DNA from: Limnothrix sp. CACIAM 69d
Lineage (GTDB): Bacteria; Cyanobacteriota; Cyanobacteriia; CACIAM-69d
Length of the DNA: 64,000 nucleotides
Assembly: GCA_001913845.2 (NCBI GenBank)
Contig: MKGP02000026.1
Span: 1-64,000, forward strand
Direction of reading: 5' to 3'
Below are positions 8,522-19,500 of this stretch, one piece after another; the stretch's first letter is position 1; every line of letters begins with the position of its first letter. The notes under the pieces are model-generated. The model made no database searches, had not been told where the DNA came from, and saw only the letters and a program-made list of their open reading frames with translations. A program made the position numbers and the translations under genes.

Positions 8522-9747
8522 TAGAGCGCACCCAGGCCCCACAGTTGCCAAAACCAACGCACCCGCACCAACAACACCAGGGCTAGCCCCAAGCTCACCC
8601 CAATCGATCGCCGCCCAACAGATCCTAAATCGCCAAGGGTGGTTGGCCCACCGGCCAAGGTCATGTGCATCCCGATCGCCACCAGGGCCGGAATCGCCGC
8701 CAGATGCAAAGTGCGCCAATGGGATCCCAGCCAGCGCATGGCTCGATCGAAACTGGTGAGGGCCAACAACGTTAGCAGCCCGATCGCCCCCACACCGGCC
8801 CAAATCCCCACCTGCTGGCGAGGGTGCAAAAAGCCCACCGCCGCCCAATCCCAAGCCAGGGAGTGATCGAGCATGTGGCCCGTATGCGCCAGGGCCAACA
8901 ACCAAGCGCCCACCCCGACCACCCGGCGATAGCGCAGGGGGGCCGCCCACAACCGACTGATGGGCCGGGCGATCAGGGACAAACTCAGCAACACCAAGGA
9001 ACCATAGCCCGTCAGATCCTGCATGGCGCTGGTGCGGCCCAGGGTTAACAGCCCAATCGCGATCGTCACCCAACCGGCCATCCGAAAGAGTTGGCTGCGG
9101 CGATCCTGGCCAATGGAGCCAGCCCAAGCGCCCGTTAAAACCATGGTGGGCAAGGTTCCTAGCCCAAAAATCAGCATGGTCAAGCTGCCCCCGATCGCGC
9201 TGCCCGTTTCCGCCGCCTTAATCTGGGCCGCATACAAAAATCCACAGGGAATTAGCCCCCAAACCAGCCCCACGGCCAACGGCATCCACCAACGGGTTTG
9301 GCCAGCAATGGTGAGCATGGTTTTTTCGAGGCGATCGCGCTGGGGCCCCCGGGCCAGAGGATGCCAAAGAGGCAAGCGGGGCAACCATTGGGGTCGCACT
9401 TGGGCTAGGCCAAACCAAATCAACATCAACCCCGTCAGGACGCTCAGGCTCTGACGCAGGGGACTATCAATCCCCGTCAGTTGTCCGCCCGCCACCAGCA
9501 AAGATCCCAAACTCCCGATCGCCCCGCCCGCCACGGCATAGCTGAAAATTCGCCCCAAGTTCAGCAACAGGTGGAACTGGCCCAACTGCCACCAAGTTTT
9601 TGCGCCCGCTTGCGGCAAGGCCCGAGACTCTCCCGACAGGGCAAAGGCCACCGCCAAGGGGCCACACATGCCCGCACAGTGGCCAAAGCTACCCAAAAAA
9701 CCCAGCGCCCAAATCAAGCCCCAGTCAAGCATCTCCCCAGATCCCAT
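8443..9747 (-). CDS. Polytopic membrane protein: SafE/DsbD-like domain plus ferric-reductase-like domain
   Basis: A 434-residue membrane protein. The N-terminal half has the FLGSFGHCAGMCGPLAVAF signature of the sulfite-exporter/UreH-like (DsbD_2) family, with a paired CPCGF-type element (WGLIPCGFLYAAQ) later. The C-terminal half has about five more spans with histidines (ALAHTGHMLDH, LHLAAIPALVAIGMHM) like ferric-reductase-type b-heme proteins. Such fusions occur in cyanobacteria; metal or thiol redox transport is the usual guess. The start is uncertain: ATG 9747 has AGGAAA upstream and ATG 9732 follows shortly; the track-length start at 9825 is unlikely. Confidence 0.72.
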   Translation of the reverse strand: MGSGEMLDWGLIWALGFLGSFGHCAGMCGPLAVAFALSGESRALPQAGAKTWWQLGQFHLLLNLGRIFSYAVAGGAIGSLGSLLVAGGQLTGIDSPLRQSLSVLTGLMLIWFGLAQVRPQWLPRLPLWHPLARGPQRDRLEKTMLTIAGQTRWWMPLAVGLVWGLIPCGFLYAAQIKAAETGSAIGGSLTMLIFGLGTLPTMVLTGAWAGSIGQDRRSQLFRMAGWVTIAIGLLTLGRTSAMQDLTGYGSLVLLSLSLIARPISRLWAAPLRYRRVVGVGAWLLALAHTGHMLDHSLAWDWAAVGFLHPRQQVGIWAGVGAIGLLTLLALTSFDRAMRWLGSHWRTLHLAAIPALVAIGMHMTLAGGPTTLGDLGSVGRRSIGVSLGLALVLLVRVRWFWQLWGLGALYHGVAGASVSLSAAPSQDFTSSSDRV

Positions 9748-9869
9748 TTTCCTGTGATTCCCCAATTCCCTCCGGTCGATCACTCCTGGCAACCGAAAAC
9801 CTGAGGTAGTTCTAGTTCTCCGCAATGGCGCTGTTTTGGTTGAGTCCTGAACTCGATCGCCATCATGCT

Positions 9870-9911
9870 GATTAGCCCAACTGGATTAGCTCAACTGGAT
9901 TAGCTCAACCG
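9870..9911. repeat. 14-bp tandem repeat, three copies
   Basis: GATTAGCCCAACTG, GATTAGCTCAACTG and GATTAGCTCAACCG lie end to end at 9870-9883, 9884-9897 and 9898-9911, between the divergent membrane-protein and aminotransferase genes. Confidence 0.85.
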
Positions 9912-10056
9912 GCTTGGCACTCAACTCGATCGGTGCAAACGGTTGATTCACCCAATCAAGGTTTCAGCAAGAAGACAAAATTCAGCACAGCGATTACGTT
10001 AAAAAAGCGGGGCAATGATCCCGTCAGTATTGTTGAGCTTACCCGCAATTGGTTTC

Positions 10057-10863
10057 ATGCCTGCCCAGTGGTATCACGGTCAACCCCTCGATCAGCGCAC
10101 CATTACCCTGGATGTCACGGATCCGGGGTTGATGTTTGGGGCCACAACCTTCACAACCTTGCGCATTTACGATCGCAATCTCCATGGGCCCATGACCCAA
10201 TGGCTGGCTCACCGCGATCGGCTCTCCAACACCCGCAGCCAATTGGGACTGCCCCAACCGGATTGGGAACAGGTAGAGCAGGGCGCAACCCTGCTGGCGG
10301 CTGAATATCCGGTGGTGCGGGTCACTCTTTTTCCCGATGGGCGGGAGTGGATTTTAGGGCGAGAATTGCCACCCCATTTGACCCAAAAGCAAACGCAAGG
10401 AATTGTGGCTTGGGTAGCCCAAGCAGCCCACTACCGCCGTTCGATCGCGATTCACAAAACGGGTAATTATTTTCCCTGTTGGCTGGCGTTGCAGACGGCC
10501 CAGCAGCAGTTTCTGGGCCCCGAAGCGGCGGCCGAAGCGATTTTGATTGATGAAGATGAACGCTGGCTGGAAACCAGCACGGGCAATCTCTGGGGATTTC
10601 GCGATGGGCGTTGGTGGACTCCGCCCCTGGGGGATTGCTTACCGGGCATTGCTCGATCGCACCTGATTCGCCAGCTTCAACGCCACGGGCAACCGGTCGG
10701 CGTTGACCAGCCTTGGACTGCCGATTGGGTGGAAGGATGCGAGGCGATCGCCTATTCCAACAGCGTGGTGGAGGTGATTCCTTTCCATGCGGTGCTGGAT
10801 GGCCACCGGGTACATCGATTGGCGATCGAACCGGTGGCCGCACTCCAGGCCCTCTACCACTAG
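10057..10863 (+). CDS. Class IV PLP-dependent aminotransferase (aminodeoxychorismate lyase-like)
   Basis: A 268-residue fold-type IV PLP enzyme. The likely PLP lysine is in IAIHKTGNYF. The family blocks DPGLMFGATTFTTLRIYDR, ETSTGNLWGF and AIAYSNSVVEVIPF are visible. The family includes aminodeoxychorismate lyase (PabC, folate), branched-chain and D-amino acid aminotransferases; the ETSTGNLW block resembles the PabC group, which is my best guess. ATG 10057 gives the usual MPAQWYHGQ start, while ATG 10015 is possible. Its stop codon directly abuts that of the convergent pilL gene. Confidence 0.8.
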   Translation: MPAQWYHGQPLDQRTITLDVTDPGLMFGATTFTTLRIYDRNLHGPMTQWLAHRDRLSNTRSQLGLPQPDWEQVEQGATLLAAEYPVVRVTLFPDGREWILGRELPPHLTQKQTQGIVAWVAQAAHYRRSIAIHKTGNYFPCWLALQTAQQQFLGPEAAAEAILIDEDERWLETSTGNLWGFRDGRWWTPPLGDCLPGIARSHLIRQLQRHGQPVGVDQPWTADWVEGCEAIAYSNSVVEVIPFHAVLDGHRVHRLAIEPVAALQALYH

Positions 10864-13800
10864 CTAGGCACTGGTCGTAATCAGCACTTCACCCCGCAGC
10901 ATTCGTCGCGCCGCATCCAGGAGGGCTTCCTCCAAGTAGGGCTTGGTAAAGTAACCCTTTGCACCCAGGTCAACGGCCATTTTCCGGTGCTTGTCGGCTC
11001 CCCGAGAGGTGAGCATGGCCACGGGCAACTCACAGAGGGTTTCTTCCGTTTGCAATCGCTGCAAGAGCTGCAAACCGTCCATGCGCGGCATTTCGATATC
11101 GCAGAACACCAGATCGCAGGGCAAACCCGATCGCAGTTTTTCCCAGGCTTCTTGACCGTCGCGGGCCTGCTCCACCTGATAACCCGCTTTTTGGAAGGTC
11201 ATCTTCAGCAGCTCGCGCACCGTGATCGAGTCGTCCACAATCAACACCATCGGATCCTTCTGTTCCGTCGGTGGCTCCACGATGTGGATGTTGTCGGATT
11301 CCCAACGGCCGCTGACCGTATCGCGCCGGATGCGGCCCTTCGCCAGGTCAATTAGCTCCAGCACGTCGGCGATCGGCATGACGCGCCCATCACCCAACAC
11401 GGTCATCCCAGCAATGCCCAAGGGCTTGGGCACGGGGCCTTCCGGTTGCTTAATGACGATTTCTTGCTCGCCCAGTACCCGATCGACCTCGATCGCGATG
11501 AACTCACCGGCACTGCGCAACACCACGATCGCCAGGGAATCATCCTCCTGGTTGCCGCCGTAGATGTTGCCGCGACTCAGGTGGCGATTGTATTTCAGCA
11601 ACTCCGTGAGGGGATGCAGCGTCAAAATTCGATCGCGCCAGGCAATGCAGCGACGGCCTTCCTTATCGGTCTGCACATCCTCCGGGTGAATATCGGGCGG
11701 CGTGTCTTCCACCCCATCCATCGGAAACGCGATCGTGGCGTGATCGCTCAAACACCGCAGCGCCTTACAAATACTCAGGTTCAGGGGCAAGCGAATGGTG
11801 AAGGTCGTTCCCCGTCCCAATTCTGAATCAATGCTGATGCTGCCGCGCAATTCCTGAATCTTGCGCATCACCACATCCATGCCCACGCCACGACCGCCAA
11901 ACTCATCGGCCTGGTCTTTGGTGCTGAAGCCCGGCAGGAACAGCATTTCATAGATTTCCTGACGCACCATGTTGCGAGCCTGGTTGGGGTCAATCAAGCC
12001 CTTCTCGATCGCCTTTTGTTTCACCCGCTCCGTATTAATCCCCGCCCCATCATCGGACAGGGAAATCACCGTTTGGTTACCTTGATAAAAGGCCCGAATG
12101 GTTAGCTTGCCGGTGGGGGGTTTACCTGCCGCCACCCGTGCTTCAGGCGTTTCAATGCCATGCACCAGGGCGTTATTAATCATGTGGGTAATTGGACTCG
12201 ATAGCTCCTGGGAGAGGAACTCATCGATCGCCGTTTCCTTACCCTCAATGATCAAATCCACATCCTTGCCGCAGCGCTCCGACACCGATCGCACCGCCCG
12301 GGGCAACCGCTCCACCGTGCGCGCAAAGGTCACCATGCGCGACTTATTCAAGTTCTCTTGAATCTGGGTGGTGATTTGCCGCAGGTTCCGCACCAATTGA
12401 TCGGTTTGTTCCACCACGAAATCAATGTCTGAGGCAGACTCCCGCACCCGCACAATCAACTCAATGATTTCTTGAGATTGGGTATGGAAGGGGGTGAAGC
12501 GATCCAGCTCCAATTCTCCCAGGCCCATCCGGCCGCCGTGGGTGTCAGACTCACCGCTGTGATGGGTGTCGGAATGCCCGCCGCCACTACCGCCGCGCCG
12601 CCCCGACAGCAAGGACATTTCCAGGAGCGATCGCTCGTAAAAGTCCTGCATCCGTTGCCCCACATCGCCCAACTGCTGCACCCGTTGGGTCAAGTTTTCC
12701 AAGGACTGGCGCAGGCGCTCTTGGCCCTGTTCCATGCTGTTGCGGTTCACCACCATTTCCCCAACCAGGTTGTTGAGGTTGTCCAAGTTCCGCACCGGCA
12801 CTTTGATGATTTGTTCGGCCCGTAAATTGCGGCTGGCGGCCGCTTCCATTTCGCGCTGACCGTTCGCCACGGGAGTTGGGGCCGATCGAGCTGGCGACAC
12901 CGCAGGGCTGGGGCCCGTCGCTGGGGCAGCCTTGGCCGGGGCTTCCAGTATCTCCACCAAAGCGTCAAAGTCTAGATCCAGGCCGCCGGTACTGCCAGCG
13001 GGCGCAGGGGTTGTGGCTGGGGCCGCAGCATCGCCAAATAGATCCTCAAAGCGATCGGGGCTGTTGGTGGCGGCCGTCGTTGACAGATTCAGAGTCTTCA
13101 GCAGATTATCCAGCTCATCCACGTCGCTGGCCGCTCGGCTCGCCGGGGCCGGCGCAGCGGAACCCTCCAGGGCATTGAGCAGGTCATCGAGGGTGCTGTC
13201 ACCGGCCGGCGCAGATCCCAGCTCCTGATTCAGCAGTTGATCCAGATCGCCCAAATCACCCAAACCGCTGAGACCGTCCATCATCGGCTCACTGGTGGGG
13301 GGCACACCCAAGAACGCATCCAAATCTTCTAAATCCGAACCAGCCAGCGGATCAACCGCATCAACGGGTAATCCTAAGTCACCCAAATTACCCAAATCAC
13401 CCAAAGTCCCCAAGTCTCCTAAGCCACTCAAGTCGTTTAGATCACCCAAGCCCCCGAAGTCAAAGTCATCCGCGCGATCGGCACTGGCTGCCTCCTGTGG
13501 CTCACTGAGATCCAAGGGGCTGCTCCAGTCGGCTGTTCCCATCAAGAAGTCAGGGGCTTCGCCATCAGCGATGGTTTCCAGGCTTGTCGCTTCCCCAAAG
13601 TCCAAATCGTCCAAGGCGGCCCAATCGTCATCCAACGCCGGAGCAGGGGCCGACGCGCCAGCGGGGGCCAGCAGGGCATCTAAATCCGAGAGAATTGGCG
13701 GCTCGGTGAAGTTTTCCGGAGTCCAGAGGGCGGCTGCATCATCGTTGGCCCCTGCCAGATCTGCTTCGGCCTCGGCCAGGTCTAGATCTTCTTCCAGGCC

Positions 13801-16332
13801 GCTCAGATCGGTCGTGCGCCGATCGGAGAACAGATCTTCCAAACCTTCGGAGCTGAGGGTGGATCGATCGATCCGAATGGCTTTGGCTCCATTCACGTCG
13901 TAACTGAGGTCAGCCGCCTCATAGACCGGCTCGGCCGGCTCCGCAAAGAGCGGCTCGTCCAGCAGGGTATCAATGTCTTGGATAAAGTTCTCGGCGGTTG
14001 AGGTTTCCGCATCCGGCAACATCACATCGGGCGACTCCACCAACAGATCCGCAAAGGGATCCACCTCCTCCAACGGATTGGCCTGCAAAATGCCATCCAA
14101 ATCGAAATGATCGAGGGCAGGCAAGTCGTCCAGGGACGGATCCACCAGGGCCGGCATGGCGGTGGTCGGCGCGAGATCCTCATCGGTCAGATCAACGGCG
14201 CTGAAGTCACTCAGATTATCGAAATCATCGGTCAGATCAACGGCGCTGAAGTCACTCAGATTATTGAAATCGTTGAAGTCCAAGTCAGGGGCGGAGTCCG
14301 ACCAATGATCGTCTAGGTCGATCGCGGCCAAGTCGGGCAACTCCCCTGGCGACATCTCCCCGAGATCCAACCCATCCCCCCAACGATCTGTGGTGGCTTC
14401 TGGGGCCGCTGCGGCTGCCACATCGAGATCGGCCAGGCCTGCATGGCCAAGGTTTAGGTCTGCATGGGCCAAATCTACGTTGGCCAAATCTGCAGCCCAA
14501 GCGTCCAGATCAGCCATGTCATCGATCGCCCCGATCTCCGGTAACGAATCGAGGGTCAGCTCTGGAGGCGCAATCTCTCCCGTCAGGCCATCAATCAGAT
14601 CCAATCCCAGGTCGGAGCCGAAATTGCCATCGAGATCATCCAAATTCCCCAGCGCCGGATCAATCACCGTCGTCAAATCCGGGTCATCATCTCCCAATTT
14701 TTGGAGTTCATGGGGGATCGGTTCGATCGCCGTGGGATTGCTGATCAGCTCCGTGGAGAAGGTCAAGTCGCTGCTAGGCACCACCCGTAGGCCAGTGGGT
14801 TCCTCTTCCGCATCCAAGCCCAGATCAAACAGGTCATCCGAGGCGATCGGGTTGACTTCCGTGGCCGTTTCCACCGCATCCAGCAGCGCATCCAGATCAT
14901 CATCACCAATGAGATCGATCGCCCCCGTGCCTTGACCCGCATTCACCATCAGTCCATTGCCGCTCGATGGCTCGTCCCCAAAGGACAACAGATCATCGAT
15001 GGACTCTAACCCCATCTCCGACACCGAATCGGTGGTGTCAATCTCATCCAGCAGATCGTAGCCCAGTGCATCCAGGGAGCTGGTCAAGGCATCAGCATCC
15101 GCTGACGATTCCTCATGGGTAAACATCAAGTCCGACAGGTCATAGTCTGCGGCCGGGTTCAGGGGCAAACCAACCGCCGACTCCGCACTTTGTCCCGGTA
15201 GATCGGCTTCCAAATCCTGGGAGCTTTGGCGAAACAAGTCCGCCAACACGTCCAATTCGGCCACGCCCACTTCCGGCCCCGTGCCCGGTTCTGCCCTGGG
15301 CCGTTCCACCCGACTGGTTTGGGTGGGTGATGGGGTAGGGCTTAAATCCAGCTCATCCATCCGAGTTACGACGGTGTTGCTGGTTTCCGTAAACCAATCT
15401 TGCTCAAAATCATCGCCCTGGCTGTGGGTGATGTCGGTAATTTCGGGCGCTAATTCGTCGTTGAGTAAGTCGTCGAAGTCAAACAGATCTGCATCTAGGC
15501 TGCTGGGGCTGGGGGCAACCGGCTGGGGAACCAAAGCCCGTAACTCACTGCCCAAGCAGATTTCCTGGCTGCGATCGTCCAGAACCAAATCTTGAGCCTG
15601 CTTCAGGTCGCGAATGATCGTGGGCGCTAGGGTTTTGTAGGAGTTGGTGGGGCAACCGATCGCCTGGCTGGCCGCATCCAGTAGCTCCACCCAGCCAGTA
15701 ATGCGGCTGCTTTTGCCCAAGTCAGACAAGCGCTGACACATCCATTGGAGCTGCGCGCGTTGCTGAGGACTGTCCCCTTGGCGAAACAGATCCAACATTT
15801 CCCGCAATAGTTGGGGCACCTGTTGCTGAAAAACCTGATGGGTGCGATCGGCCGCCCAGGCATCCTCACTTTGGGATGAGAGGGTACGATGCAGCACGCT
15901 GGGCATATCCACTTCATGGACGGCGAGGCCCAAACGTTCCGCCAGGGCGTTAAACGCCGGCTCCGAATCCTGAAGCACGCGGTTGCCCACTTCGGTGGTC
16001 AGGCCAAAGGGGCCCTGGAGATGGTCGAGCAGTTCCACCAGGGTGTCAAAGGCCCGCAGAAACAGGCTTTCCAATTCCCGATCGATATGGATCGGATGTT
16101 CTTTCAGGACTTTGAAAAAGTCTTCAATGCGGTGGGCGGCCTGTTGGATGCTCTCGAACTCCAACATGCCCGCGCCCCCCTTGATCGAGTGGGCCGCCCG
16201 AAAGACCTCATCCATTAGCTCTGGGTCTTCGATCGTCCCCTGCAAGTTCATGAGGCCTTGCTCGATGGTTGTGAGGTAGTCCTTAGCTTCCTCAATGAAA
16301 TAACCGACGATGCGTTGCTGTTGATCTTGCAT
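10864..16332 (-). CDS. pilL: CheA-type hybrid histidine kinase of the T4P taxis system (PilL/HmpE-like)
   Basis: This kinase phosphorylates the pathway's response regulators in response to receptor state. Domains in the 1822 residues: Hpt (about 1-110, phospho-His H48 in AAHSIKGG); a helical region to about 260; a roughly 900-residue acidic low-complexity region (about 265-1165); a CheA dimerisation segment from about 1170; HATPase with HMINNALVHGIE, DDGAGI and GGRGVGMD (about 1380-1500); CheW (about 1525-1660); and a C-terminal receiver with D1745. Hpt-kinase-CheW-receiver is the order of cyanobacterial PilL/TaxAY proteins; the low-complexity insert is far longer than I expect. GGAGG precedes the ATG. 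It is the last gene of the pilG-H-I-J-L series, 247 bp after pilJ. Confidence 0.93.
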   Translation of the reverse strand: MQDQQQRIVGYFIEEAKDYLTTIEQGLMNLQGTIEDPELMDEVFRAAHSIKGGAGMLEFESIQQAAHRIEDFFKVLKEHPIHIDRELESLFLRAFDTLVELLDHLQGPFGLTTEVGNRVLQDSEPAFNALAERLGLAVHEVDMPSVLHRTLSSQSEDAWAADRTHQVFQQQVPQLLREMLDLFRQGDSPQQRAQLQWMCQRLSDLGKSSRITGWVELLDAASQAIGCPTNSYKTLAPTIIRDLKQAQDLVLDDRSQEICLGSELRALVPQPVAPSPSSLDADLFDFDDLLNDELAPEITDITHSQGDDFEQDWFTETSNTVVTRMDELDLSPTPSPTQTSRVERPRAEPGTGPEVGVAELDVLADLFRQSSQDLEADLPGQSAESAVGLPLNPAADYDLSDLMFTHEESSADADALTSSLDALGYDLLDEIDTTDSVSEMGLESIDDLLSFGDEPSSGNGLMVNAGQGTGAIDLIGDDDLDALLDAVETATEVNPIASDDLFDLGLDAEEEPTGLRVVPSSDLTFSTELISNPTAIEPIPHELQKLGDDDPDLTTVIDPALGNLDDLDGNFGSDLGLDLIDGLTGEIAPPELTLDSLPEIGAIDDMADLDAWAADLANVDLAHADLNLGHAGLADLDVAAAAAPEATTDRWGDGLDLGEMSPGELPDLAAIDLDDHWSDSAPDLDFNDFNNLSDFSAVDLTDDFDNLSDFSAVDLTDEDLAPTTAMPALVDPSLDDLPALDHFDLDGILQANPLEEVDPFADLLVESPDVMLPDAETSTAENFIQDIDTLLDEPLFAEPAEPVYEAADLSYDVNGAKAIRIDRSTLSSEGLEDLFSDRRTTDLSGLEEDLDLAEAEADLAGANDDAAALWTPENFTEPPILSDLDALLAPAGASAPAPALDDDWAALDDLDFGEATSLETIADGEAPDFLMGTADWSSPLDLSEPQEAASADRADDFDFGGLGDLNDLSGLGDLGTLGDLGNLGDLGLPVDAVDPLAGSDLEDLDAFLGVPPTSEPMMDGLSGLGDLGDLDQLLNQELGSAPAGDSTLDDLLNALEGSAAPAPASRAASDVDELDNLLKTLNLSTTAATNSPDRFEDLFGDAAAPATTPAPAGSTGGLDLDFDALVEILEAPAKAAPATGPSPAVSPARSAPTPVANGQREMEAAASRNLRAEQIIKVPVRNLDNLNNLVGEMVVNRNSMEQGQERLRQSLENLTQRVQQLGDVGQRMQDFYERSLLEMSLLSGRRGGSGGGHSDTHHSGESDTHGGRMGLGELELDRFTPFHTQSQEIIELIVRVRESASDIDFVVEQTDQLVRNLRQITTQIQENLNKSRMVTFARTVERLPRAVRSVSERCGKDVDLIIEGKETAIDEFLSQELSSPITHMINNALVHGIETPEARVAAGKPPTGKLTIRAFYQGNQTVISLSDDGAGINTERVKQKAIEKGLIDPNQARNMVRQEIYEMLFLPGFSTKDQADEFGGRGVGMDVVMRKIQELRGSISIDSELGRGTTFTIRLPLNLSICKALRCLSDHATIAFPMDGVEDTPPDIHPEDVQTDKEGRRCIAWRDRILTLHPLTELLKYNRHLSRGNIYGGNQEDDSLAIVVLRSAGEFIAIEVDRVLGEQEIVIKQPEGPVPKPLGIAGMTVLGDGRVMPIADVLELIDLAKGRIRRDTVSGRWESDNIHIVEPPTEQKDPMVLIVDDSITVRELLKMTFQKAGYQVEQARDGQEAWEKLRSGLPCDLVFCDIEMPRMDGLQLLQRLQTEETLCELPVAMLTSRGADKHRKMAVDLGAKGYFTKPYLEEALLDAARRMLRGEVLITTSA
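12830..15530 (-). repeat. Acidic Asp/Leu/Gly-rich coding repeats in PilL
   Basis: About 900 residues are dominated by D, L, A, G, S and E, with many short repeats such as LGDLGNLGDLG (DNA about 13374-13450, period 9) and ADLANVDLAHADL. The composition predicts an intrinsically disordered, strongly acidic region between the Hpt and kinase domains. Confidence 0.85.
14182..14271 (-). repeat. 45-bp in-frame tandem duplication in pilL
   Basis: Positions 14182-14226 and 14227-14271 are identical except for one base, and duplicate 15 residues containing LSDFSAVDLTD. The near identity shows a recent expansion of the low-complexity region. Confidence 0.9.
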
Positions 16333-16579
16333 GGAACATAGCCTCCGAAGCGTTTGCCCGCATGATCAAGGGCACTGCCAGCCAACTCGATGCGGATTTG
16401 GGGCGAATCAAAAGATGGATCGACAAGGAATCGTTGGCGATTCGACCTCGCCCATGGGGCGAGCCGCTGAATCTGTCAAGCCGTAACAATGACTTCAGAA
16501 TTCAGCATGAAATCTCCAGCTTGGAATCTACTGTACTCGATCCATTTCGGATCAGCCTCCGCTGGATTCACCCTGCTGG

Positions 16580-19500
16580 CTACTGATTGCTGCTGTCCAC
16601 CCGGAAACGCTCCACGGATGAGAGCAGATCGCCCGCCACTCGCACCAGAATTTGCAGGGACTCAGACACCCGCTGCGATTCTTGGGAGGTATCTTGGGCG
16701 GTCTTTTCGACCGATCGCACCACTTGGGCCACGGAGCGGGAGGTGTCCGTTTGCTCCACGGTGTCCGCCGTAATCGATCGCACCAGCACATCAATCCGGT
16801 TCGACACTTGGATGATGTCATCGAGTGCGCGCTTGGCCTGTTCCGCCAGCTTCGTTCCTTCCAGCACCTGCTGTGTGCCGTCTTCCATCGCTCGCATCAC
16901 CAAGTTGGTTTCACTTTGGATTTGCATCACGATTTTTTCAATTTCCTTGGAAGCCTTGGCGGCGCGATCGGCCAACTGTCGCACTTCATCCGCCACGATG
17001 GCAAAGCCCTTGCCCGCTTCGCCAGCCCTGGCCGCTTCGATACTGGCGTTGAGGGCGAGCAGGTTGGTACGGGAGGCGATCGTGGCAATCAAGGCCACAA
17101 TCTTGGAAATTTCCTGGGTAGATTCCGCCAGTCGTTTGACCTTGCGGGCGGTTTCGGCCACCGTTTCCCGAATTTGCAAAATCCCGGCCACGGTGCGTTC
17201 CACCGCTTCGCCCCCCTTCAAAGCGGTCGCAGAGGCGGAACGGGCCACTTCCTCGGCTTCGCGAGCACTTTCGGCCACCCGCTGAATCGAGTCGGTCATC
17301 ACCTGCACGGAGTTGAGGGTGACGGCCAGCTCTTCCGCCTGCCGCAGTGCATCGGAAGAGAGCGATCGGGCAAAGGACTCGTTTTCCGAGGAGCGCTTGT
17401 TCACCTGCAAAGCGGCCGTTTTCACCTGCTGCACAATTTCTCGCAGGTTTTGAATGGTCAGGTTGAACGAGTCGGCCACGGCACCCAACACGTCGGCGGT
17501 CACTTCCGCCTGTACGGTTAGGTCGCCTCGGGCAGCCCCTTCCACGTCGTCTAGCAGCCGAATCACTTGCCGCTGGAGATCTTCGCGAGCCTGCTCCTGC
17601 TCTTGGGCTTTGCGCTGGGCCTCGCCCATGGTGCTCAAAATCACCCGGGTCATTTGGTTAAAGGAGTTGGCCAGTTCCCCAAATTCATCGTCCCCAAAAA
17701 CCCGAGCCGTGGCATGGAGACTGCCTTGGCAAACGGAATCCAACTGGGCTTGCAAATCACCCGTGGCTCGCTCCACATGCTGGGCCGTGCGACGACCCAA
17801 GAACAGGGCCACCCCGCCTCCGGTGGCTCCCGCCAACAGGGAGGAAACCAGGCCGATGGTGCGAATGTCGCCCATCAGTTGCGGACTGATGCCCCGATCG
17901 CGCACATGGGTCATGGTCAAGTGCGTGGTGCCCGCCACGGCCAGGAATGACACAATCCCAGCCATCACCGCCGTAACGGTTTGTTTGGTTGTCAGGCGGG
18001 CATTGTCGAAGGAAGCCAGCCAACCATCTTCGGATGGGGTGACCGGTTCGGCGGCGCGGCTTTCGGGCTGGTCAAAACTCAGCAGTTCTTCGTTGTTGGA
18101 ACTGGTGGCGATGTTGAAGACTTCGTTATCCCCCCCGACGAAGTTGGAGAGGGGTTCTCCCATCACGCCCAAGGAGGGTTCCCCAAGGGAAAATTCGTCG
18201 CCACCGTCCGATCGCGGCACGAATTCCGAGGAGGTGTTGGTCAAGCTGAAGTCCGGTAGGCTGCCGAGGTCGTCGAACTCATCGAAGTCATCCATGAAGT
18301 CGCTGGCGGCGGCGGCTCCGTCATCCGCGATCGCGGACAGGGCCCCGGAGGCCGGATCATCCACCGATCGAGCAGGGCTAGTGAAAGCCATGCCCGGGGC
18401 CCCGTTGATCATATCGAGGGGGAACGCATCATCATCGGACTCCGGCTCCATAACCGGCGGTTCATTGAAGATGCCAAAATCGCCTACCTCATTGTCTTCC
18501 GGCTCGATCGACCTTAAGGCCGGCTCCGGTTGCGCATCCCAGGAGCCGCCCCCAAAAGCCGTGGCACTCAAGTCTCCAGGGCTGAACTCATTGAACTCAT
18601 CCGGGTTGAACTCTGCCCCGTTGAAGTTCCCACTGCCAAATTCAGCCAAGTCTTGGGCTGTGGCTCCCTGAAGGGTACTGGGCCCCGCCATCATAAACAG
18701 GGTTTCTTCCACCTCATCATCGATTGGGAAAGATCCCTCGATCGAGGCCGCAAAAGGCAGCTCGATTCTGGCCGCTGGCTCCTTGGCCGCTGGTTCCTGC
18801 GTGCCGGCCGGCGGGGGCATGAAGAGTGTGCGATCGTCGTCGGCGCTGTCCCCCACAAACACGCCAAAGGGTTCATCAAAAGCATTCGCGCCCGCCAGCG
18901 GCCCAGCAGCAGCCGGAGCCGCTGGCTCTGAGAAATCACCAAAGCCGTCCCCAAACGCCTCGGAGCCAAAGGGATTTTCGGCCCCTGCGGCAACCTCAGC
19001 GCCACCAAAATCAGTGCCACCAAAATCAAAGTCAGCCTCAGCGGCCACGGGTTGACTCGCTAGCCCGTCCGCATCAAACACGCCAAATCCAAAATCTTCA
19101 GGGGCGGATGATTCAGAGGCTGCCGGTGCTGCCCAGTCTTCGGCAAAGGCCGCCGCGGCCGGAGCGGCTGGGGCTTCAAGGTCAAAGCCCTCAAAGTCAC
19201 CGAAGCCATCGACCGCCAAGTCATTGGTCTCCGTCGAATCGGCAAAATTAGGCGGCTCAAAGCTGGCTTCAAAGGGCGCTGCGGGAGATGCTGCCCCAAA
19301 ATCACCAAAATCCTCAATGGGATCAGCATCCAAGTCCCCAAAAACCGGCGCTTCCGAGGTGGACGCGGCAAAGTCTTCTGAGCCAGCCTCTCCAAAGCCC
19401 ACCGCCTCATCAAAGCCGGCCGATGCGCCGAAGTCGAGGTCAGCCAACGCAGCGCCAAATTGATCTGCACCAAATTGATCACCATCGGCCGTGTCACCGG

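Noticed and set aside
8333-9127. 264-residue minus-strand ORF in the SafE-like gene
   Set aside because: Gly/Pro/Arg-rich shifted frame inside a gene with a recognisable membrane pattern.
17454-18671. 405-residue ORF antisense to pilJ
   Set aside because: Ser/Lys/Pro-rich shadow created by the Asp/Phe/Gly-rich coding strand of pilJ; the sense gene has clear MCP motifs.
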